This document shows, piece after piece, positions 18,870 through 25,043 of a DNA stretch of 25,043 bases (position 1 is the stretch's first letter; the number at the start of each line of letters is the position of its first letter). The stretch spans positions 2,104-27,146 of the forward strand of contig OUQQ01000240.1 in the NCBI GenBank assembly GCA_900404475.1, written 5' to 3'. The notes beneath the pieces are model-generated. The model searched no databases. It saw nothing but the letters and a program-made list of their open reading frames with translations, and was not told the DNA's origin. The stretch is from Spongospora subterranea (lineage: Eukaryota; Endomyxa; Phytomyxea; Plasmodiophorida; Plasmodiophoridae). Position numbers and translations under genes: made by a program.

Positions 18870-19814
18870 TTATGAACATTGATCTGAATCAGAGGATATA
18901 GCATTGGGGAGATCCCGTTGATCAAGAGTAGATAGTGGATTAAATTGATCATCAATGATATCAAATATTGGCTGTTGATCAAGAGTAGATGAAGAATTAG
19001 ATTGATCAATGCCATCAACTATTGGCAAGGTATTATTGTTTTCAGCCCATTTCGCAATATAAGCCAGCCGCTTCTCTCTGATTCGCTCTTGTTCCCGAAT
19101 TCTTTCGTGTTCTTGATTTCTCTCATAGCGCCAAAATAACACCATCGCCAAAATCGTGCAGATTACGAACGATGATAATCCGATGATCAACTTGTTATTG
19201 GAATCGTTTACAGGTTTAAACTGGTTCTTATTAGATGGGAGTTTCCTAGTTAGAAGTGGTATCGATCCATTATAACATTTGGTGGATTGATCATCAGCCA
19301 CTGTATATCCTGATCGACCGCAGAAATCGGCCGCGTCATCACCAATAATATCATGCAATGGGCTACAGATCAATGAGTTTGGCTGACATGGCGATAATCG
19401 ACCAGAGTGCCCAGATGTGAACATGTCATTACGACAGGCGTTGAGCCATTGTTGGCAGGTGGATAGGCAGATGGTATGGAGAGATGGCGATGGACCTGAT
19501 ACAAGTGGGGAACAGACGGCGCAAGCGTGTCGAGCTGTCAGGGTCGTGCACAAGTTGGAGAAGCGGTCCTCGTCAGCGGTCGCATAGAGACCGGCGACCG
19601 ACCTCAGGATGCGGCGGTCGTCGGCGGGGGTGCAGCAGGACGAGGGGGAATACTGATGGCAGAAGGAGAGGTGGGCTGGGGGAGGTGGCGAGGGCGACGA
19701 CGGCGGGCAGGAAATGGGGCCGATAGGGAACGAGGAAACCAGGGACGATAGCACAGAGAGGGTGATGGCGATAGAGAGAGGGCGATACCAGAGCCCGCTG
19801 GTCGATAAACCCAT
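18870..19814 (-). CDS. Type I membrane protein with folate-receptor-like Cys-rich domain
   Basis: One exon, 314 aa, ATG at 19814. A hydrophobic signal peptide covers about 10-30. The ectodomain has the folate-receptor-type cysteine pattern: FCHQYSPSSCCTPADD, then an RFSNLC...CAVCSPL block, then ICLSTCQQWLNACRNDMF, with more Cys up to about residue 200. A TM helix (IIGLSSFVICTILAMVLFW) lies at about 207-226. It is followed by a highly charged helix rich in Arg-Glu (RIREQERIREKR) and an acidic tail. Animal folate receptors are GPI-anchored; protist relatives with TM segments are known to me only generally, so ligand and function are inferred from the fold pattern alone. Ligand-binding residues cannot be confirmed. 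The tail contains a tandem 19-residue repeat. Confidence 0.75.
   Translation of the reverse strand: MGLSTSGLWYRPLSIAITLSVLSSLVSSFPIGPISCPPSSPSPPPPAHLSFCHQYSPSSCCTPADDRRILRSVAGLYATADEDRFSNLCTTLTARHACAVCSPLVSGPSPSLHTICLSTCQQWLNACRNDMFTSGHSGRLSPCQPNSLICSPLHDIIGDDAADFCGRSGYTVADDQSTKCYNGSIPLLTRKLPSNKNQFKPVNDSNNKLIIGLSSFVICTILAMVLFWRYERNQEHERIREQERIREKRLAYIAKWAENNNTLPIVDGIDQSNSSSTLDQQPIFDIIDDQFNPLSTLDQRDLPNAISSDSDQCS
18917..19030. repeat. Tandem 57-bp repeat (two imperfect copies) in the folate-receptor-like gene
   Basis: Two units, 18917-18973 and 18974-19030, both start GTTGATCAAGAGTAGAT and then diverge. The unit length is a multiple of three, so the protein tail carries two 19-residue versions around STLDQ and GIDQ/IIDDQ motifs. 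Confidence 0.75.
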
Positions 19815-20244
19815 TTGGCGCCGACCACCCCGTATAACCCTTTATCACACTCCGTGATGATGAACTGCATTGGGCGATGGACGATCAGATCAGCACATGC
19901 CGCATCTATGTGTTGTATTAGATAGGACCGAACAAGAACAGAAGATGTGAAATGATGAGAGAGGTGAGGACTCAAGAGCAAGTTCAGCGGGTAGAGAAAG
20001 ATCAGGGACGCGGCTCAGGGATTCAACATCGCCAATTTCAGGTCTAGGAACGGCTTTAGAACGCGTATTAGGTTCTGTGATCGGTTATTCGCCAACAGCC
20101 AGCAATATCTCATCGCCATCGCCTCAATTGTGATCAAAATCTGGTTAAGGATTCATCGCTCAATCCGAACAATCTCATTGTCTGTAATTGACCTGACTAA
20201 AACCCAAATCATGAACACGGTGACAATCTCAATTAAAAAGACAT
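19815..20244. other. Intergenic region between folate-receptor-like gene and NAT10
   Basis: About 430 nt. It holds the upstream region of the gene ending at 18870 and the 3' flank of NAT10. No ORF with family resemblance, tRNA or other RNA gene was recognised. Confidence 0.4.
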
Positions 20245-23200
20245 TTATTTGAATTTCGGATGTGATTTCTTTTTCTTGATGGATTTATTGTTTGATTGAC
20301 CAGAATGTTTGTTGGGTTTGGTGGATCGGTCAGATTGTTCTTTACCGTTCGTCTTCCGCTTCTTAGTTGATGGGATCGCGATCGTTTTCGGCGGTGCCGA
20401 TGCTGATTTGGGCAGCGCCGATGCCCATTGATCATCAGTCTGGTTGATGGCGTATTGTGCCAGATCCGACACCTCTAACAGTGATTGCTGTTTAGCGGCC
20501 AATAACTTGTGGGTTGATGTACTCCCTTCATTGAGATCATCTTCTAACGACACACCCATTGACTGAAACGTCGTCGGATCGACATCGCTCTCCTTCAAGC
20601 TCGCCTTAACCGACTCCTCCTCCAGCGTCTTAAACAAATTCATCACCTTCCTGATCAGCTTGTTGAACAGTGCTAAGATCTGCGTTGGTTCCAGACCCAT
20701 CTCCTCGTGCAGCTGATCGACCTGTTTATATTGTAATCCCAGTCCGACAGCGATAGCGGCTTGGCTATAGCTGACACTGACAGATGGCGATAGGCGATTG
20801 AGGAAGAGGAGGCGGGTTATGGAAGGGATCAGGTCCAGGATCAGGTGATAATCGACCAGGGAACGGCTATACGCCTCAAGGCGTCGCAGGTCGAACGGGC
20901 TCAGGAGGGAACGGAGATCGTGGACCGACAGGGGGGTCGATGGCGATGACGGAGACGATGAGGAGCGAGTAGCGCCATTGATGATGGAGGAGGAGGGGGA
21001 GATGATGGATAGGGCTAGTTGGACGGTCATCGATGGGAAGGCGATCGGCAATAAACTGATAAACCGTTGACGGAAATCGGATATATATTGTTGGGCCCAT
21101 GATGATGATGATGACGATGGGGATATCATTATGATCGTGTTCTCACCGGTCACATCATTAGCTGTTTGTCGAAGATATACAGGTTCATAACCGCCTTTGG
21201 ACCAGAAGTTATACAGCGATTGGCTTAACCCAAATGATGTCCCGATATAGTCGACATATTCCGGTGACCGATCGGATATCGGTGTCAGGATAGGCAGTAA
21301 ACCAGATCGAGGAGTGATTGATTCAGTGTGGAGATCCTGTTGCGATTGTGCCTCTGAACCAGCTGATCCTGACCCGACCGATACAGGGTCCCCGCCAGAT
21401 ATACCGTTAATATCCCCGCCATAATACCGGCCTAACAGGTCCAACACTCTGGCCCCATATCCCATACGGTGTAATGACGGGTGAGTCGCAATCCGTACCA
21501 CACGGGCACCGTGTAGGGACGCGAAATTGGGGTCCTGGAACTGTTGCGATACAGTCCATGGTATAAGGTCACCAGAGGGTTGCTGTCCACGGCATGAGTT
21601 AGAGTGAACAGTGTGTGACCGGAGGCCACCCTCTAATGCCACTTGAACAACTGCCAGGATGTCTGGCATGGCGCTAGGGGATGGACCCAGTAGCACATAG
21701 AGATGGTGGGCTGGGGCATCGGACATCATCTGGAGATCGTTGGGGGAGTTCTTGTAGTGAGAGGAGACGAACAGGGACATGAGCCGGTGGAGGAAGGCCT
21801 CGGATTGGGTGTGGTGGGAGAAGAGGGTGTCGCGATTAACATAGTATAGATGGCAGTTTGAGGGATGGGGGGCACCTGAACTGATCGGGATAACGGGGCA
21901 ATCCAAACATAACAGACGGTTGAGCCATTGCTCAACATGATCCCCATCCCCGTATCGGATAGGTTGGTTAAGGGATAGCTCAAGGAATGGGCTGCCCTGT
22001 TTGCTCTTCCGCAATCCGGCGAACAGTTTCAGGGATAAGCTGCGCCCTGTTCCTTCATATCCATTGATTGTAGAGGATATAATGGTGAGATATGATCCCA
22101 TCAACTCCTTAACCATCACAAGTGGTATGGCAGCCGCTTCATCCACCACCAACAGCTCGCAGTTCAACAGTTTATCGCCATCTTTAGCCTGAATAAACTG
22201 GATCGTTTGTCGACGATTATCACGATGAACATTGATCTTGATGACGTCCCCTGTCGTTTTTGATCGCATTATCTCGTAGTCAACATGTTCAGCGTAATCC
22301 AACGCATCAAATCCTTTGAACACCAGCTCGAACAGGGTCGACAGATTCTCAGACGACGGGGCACAAACGAATATATTGGAGAGACCATAACTAATAGCCG
22401 ATGCAATAGTTAATCCAAGACACGCTGATTTCCCTCGACCACGTCCTGCCGTTAACGATATGATGGATTTACCATCCGCTTCTTGAACACAGTTCACAAG
22501 CTGCATTAGGGATTTAGCCTGATCAACTGTCTTACATAATGAGACCAGTTCTGATATTGGCGATACACCCGATAAAGACGCCTATTCCATTAAACAAACC
22601 CCATTATTGGTCTTATATGAATGCGCCACTGAAAAAATCAACGATTACCTTAATATCGATCAATTCAGGATTAAGATCAGAAGATTTAGTGCCAGAAGAA
22701 GGCGGGCAGATCGATTGGCAATGAGACGAACTGGGAGCAGCGATTGTTTTTAATATAACCCATGATGAATATTCGAGTAATGACTTACATTGGCAATACA
22801 TTGAGTTCATCGTCAATAACGAGGCATTGCTGGCATTGGGCCAACGATAGAATGAATCGCTCGTTGAACCGGGGAACGACTTGATCGTGAGATTCGGTAC
22901 GGTATCGTCCATGGACATCCATCGCCATTGTGTATAACGATTTCAAGGACGTCATTGCTCGTAATAGCAATATAACTAGACCACCTCCTTCAACCGTCTC
23001 GATAGTTCGTGCCAACAGATTTGGTGTCAGTGCCTCAAAATCCTGCAGAACACAGATCTGATAGGTCTTCCCCAAAATTTTATGGGAATCCTTGTAATAA
23101 CAGAAGCGGATATCGGTAGATGTTAAGAACAGCTCAAATGGGTCGTGAGTATCTTCATTGCGAACACCTCGTTGAACCTAATTTCCAAACAAAGCAGGTT

Positions 23201-23478
23201 CAGATAACGGACTGGAATTGACTCAGACCTAGCTGAAATACCTCGCGTTTGATCTGTCTTTGCCGTTTTCGTTGATGTGATGAGAACCCCAGATCCTTCT
23301 TATATGCCCATAATACTTTGGGGCGGTATTTCCCAGACTGAGATTTACTCAACATATAATGGAGATTAACGACTTGATCACGCCCTTTATCACCAATCAT
23401 CACGAACATCGACCGATGGTGATTAGTGACACCATTCTCTATCAATTGCCGGACACGATTATCGACCACTTTCCTCAT
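20245..23478 (-). CDS. NAT10: RNA cytidine acetyltransferase (NAT10/Kre33)
   Basis: Four exons on the minus strand: 23478-23242, 23177-22789, 22730-22649 and 22581-20245, introns of 64, 58 and 67 nt, 1014 aa against 1025 in human. NAT10 uses ATP and acetyl-CoA to make N4-acetylcytidine in 18S rRNA and, with an adaptor, tRNA, in the nucleolus. The N-terminal TmcA-like domain begins MRKVVDNRVRQLIENGV and holds LQDFEALTPNLLARTIETVEGGGL. The helicase has Walker A AGRGRGKS (281-288), VVDEAAAIP (D383) and STINGYEGTGRSLSLKL. The GNAT core has SGDLIPWTVSQQFQDP, RIATHPSLHRMGYGARVL, YIGTSFGLSQSLYNFW and the tRNA-binding-type YSRSLVDYHLILDLIP. A Lys-rich nucleolar tail ends the protein. Between the helicase and GNAT regions are low-complexity insertions (poly-Ser stretches). 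The start ATG matches the family N-terminus. Confidence 0.97.
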
Positions 23479-24500
23479 CGCGATCAAATCAGCAAAGAGA
23501 CCCGAATACCCAGTTGGACAATCAGATTAGGCCGTCACGGACTCCGTGCCCAGGTCGGTCGTGGGGTTTTGCGGAAAAATAAGGTGTTGCAGGTAGGCAA
23601 ATCGTCCCCGATGTCAGCTTCGTACATGTTCTTTATCGACGGTTGATGAAGGCAATTATGATTACAGGTGATATACCAAAGACCCAATATTATACATAAA
23701 ATTGCATTACTGATATCCCTGGTATTACTCGTGACGTTCTGATTGATCCAAGTGCGCAGTTGCCTATTCCGATGACTGTCGCGTCCCCTCAAAATAATAC
23801 TGAGACTGATTGAAAACCATCATGTGCTGAATTCTTGCGGATTGTATTGGTAGCAACTCCTAAGCGTTTCCGTTTTTCAAAGAACTGGCCGAAATACCTT
23901 TTGCACTTATGATTAGCAATTGAATGCCCTTCCAAATCGTGGCGAAATTACTGAATTGCCCATGTAGGCAGGGACGGTAATGGTACAATCAGCGCTTCTG
24001 TCATGGAGTTTCTGCCAAAACAATCCGAAAAAAGCACATGATTCTCTTTAATCAGCTTTATGGGGGGGGGGGCGGCGTGTACACGTACAATCACAAAGGG
24101 AAAGACTCAGAATCGCAAAAGTGATTAGAGACTTGCGAATCCGTGTGCGACAAACGTTGATTGTTCGGCAAACCTTATAGCTCGCCGCCAGTCAGACCCG
24201 CTCGCCGAACCCGATCTGGATACCAACCTTTGCTGTCTCTTCCGTTCATTGTCTGTTTTATTTCACGTTGTTTGGTTTTTGTTTTTGTGTGGACCCAAAG
24301 TACCTCAGTGTATCTGGTGTAACGTTCAGCTGTTATCTCATGTAATGTTACTCGTATATAAGACTTAACGAGGGAAGTTCTATGACAGGTGTCCTGCTTT
24401 TCTTGTCATGGTTGCCTGCGTCATGTCGCCAGAATGATCGTCGGTGTCCCAATCCCAAACGTGAATAGAGTAATCGGGAACTAGGGGCAGTTCTAAACAG
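23479..24500. other. Region upstream of NAT10 without a confident gene
   Basis: About 1 kb. The first 300 nt include minus-strand open stretches (23535-23792) and a short ATG frame at about 23815, which cannot be joined into a gene. The rest has scattered stops in all frames and an 11-base G run at 24062-24072 followed by GCGGCG. No RNA gene was recognised. Promoter activity for NAT10 is expected near 23480-23700. Confidence 0.35.
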
Positions 24501-24501
24501 G

Positions 24502-24998
24502 TTGTAACGGGACTTTTCCGTTCATGTTCCGGCAGATGTGTTGCGTCACCAAGCCGCTAATCGCAAAGCGTTGCGTCATGATGCGTGACGCTGCCGGATT
24601 GGGCAAGACGAGATTGGTTGAGACATGTAGTTCATTTGTTTAAGACAATTAATCTTTATGATGCCATGGGTTCATGCCTTTGAGACGATTTTCATCTTTA
24701 TAAAGCCATTTTGTTCTAACGCTTGAATCTCTGAGGCCGACGTCTCGCAAACCGTCACATTATCAATTGGTGAATGATTGTGAGAACCGCTCGTCGGCCT
24801 CAGAGATTGAAGCTTTAAAACAGGATGGCTTCATAAAGATCAACCGTGGGAAAGAAATGAACCCCATAGTCTCAACCAATTTCGTCTTTCCCAATGCGGT
24901 AGCGTCGTGCGTCATGACGCAACACATCCCGACCAATACGAATTTTTTGGTGACGCAACACATCAGCCGGAACATGGACGAAGAAGTTCCCGTTACAA
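24502..24998. repeat. Degenerate inverted repeat (arms 24502-24742 and 24792-24998)
   Basis: The left arm (TTGTAACGGGA...CTCTGAGGCCGACG) is repeated in reverse complement by the right arm (CGTCGGCCTCAGAG...TCCCGTTACAA). I judge roughly three quarters of bases to match, and the left arm carries about 30 extra bases. The spacer is 49 nt. Within each arm GTTGCGTCA recurs. Both arms keep an open frame starting MFR-MCCVTK and reaching a P-loop-like LGKT-(R/K)-LVET: plus strand 24524-24643, minus strand 24975-24763. This could be a foldback transposable element or two head-to-head fragments of one gene. Confidence 0.75.
24763..24975 (-). pseudogene. P-loop-like reading-frame fragment in right arm of inverted repeat
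   Basis: A 70-codon frame from ATG at 24975 to a stop at 24763. It contains THDATALGKTKLVETMGF, where LGKT resembles the GKT of a Walker A motif, though the usual first glycine is missing (the left arm has AAGLGKTRLVE). The fragment is too short for an NTPase and no Walker B is present. The left arm copy stops after 39 codons. I regard both as remnants of a repeated gene or element; the family is not identifiable. Confidence 0.3.
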
Positions 24999-25043
24999 GG
25001 TGTCCTGGTGTAGCAGCACATGTATCGCAATCTGATAAGACTT

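Noticed and set aside
24150..24330. Possible tRNA-like segment
   Set aside because: No convincing cloverleaf or A/B box pair could be drawn.
24502..24998. Inverted repeat as a CRISPR or integron-type structure
   Set aside because: There are only two long diverged arms, no spacer-repeat periodicity and no integrase or cas gene in a clearly eukaryotic context.

Overview
The window is nuclear DNA from a compact-genome microbial eukaryote. Nearly every gene I could reconstruct is split by short GT-AG introns, mostly 49 to 67 nt, several with a TTAAC/CTAAC-like branch point. Genes lie tens to a few hundred bases apart on both strands and use the standard stop codons. An intact UFM1 gene argues against most fungi, which lack UFMylation. 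A CD36-family receptor, a folate-receptor-like protein and a Yak1 kinase fit a free-living protist or a unicellular opisthokont/amoebozoan-type organism. I cannot name the lineage from sequence alone.

Layout. 1-503 (+): C-terminal piece of an unidentified protein. 715-1242 (-): bacterial-type MscL channel with a zinc-ribbon tail. 1460-1894 (-): UFM1 with four exons and a start codon split by an intron. 1855-3500: unresolved stretch with exon-like pieces. 3700-5392 (+): UTP15. 5443-6731 (-): DBR1, tail to tail with UTP15. 7057-8624: unidentified minus-strand exons and an apparently false 491-bp tandem duplication joined by a single N at 8133. 8948-10934 (+): CD36/LIMP-2-type receptor. 11120-11287 (-): possible micro-ORF. 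11332-11968 (-): CWC21. 12411-14473 (+): Yak1/DYRK kinase. 14596-15042 (-): MaoC-type hydratase (HTD2-like). 15547-18834 (+): kinesin-5 with a 10-nt micro-exon. 18870-19814 (-): folate-receptor-like membrane protein. 20245-23478 (-): NAT10/Kre33. 23800-25043: no convincing gene; it ends in a degenerate inverted repeat whose arms both carry a P-loop-like reading frame.

Functionally this is mostly a housekeeping region. UTP15 and NAT10 act on pre-rRNA in the nucleolus, CWC21 in the spliceosome, and DBR1 debranches the lariats that such an intron-rich genome makes. UFM1 is a ubiquitin-like modifier, kinesin-5 builds the spindle, and Yak1 is a growth/stress kinase. These are ordinary neighbours, not an operon. 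I found no CRISPR array, rRNA or tRNA and no clear defence system. The most unusual items are the MscL, the split UFM1 start codon, the kinesin micro-exon, the assembly duplication and the terminal inverted repeat.
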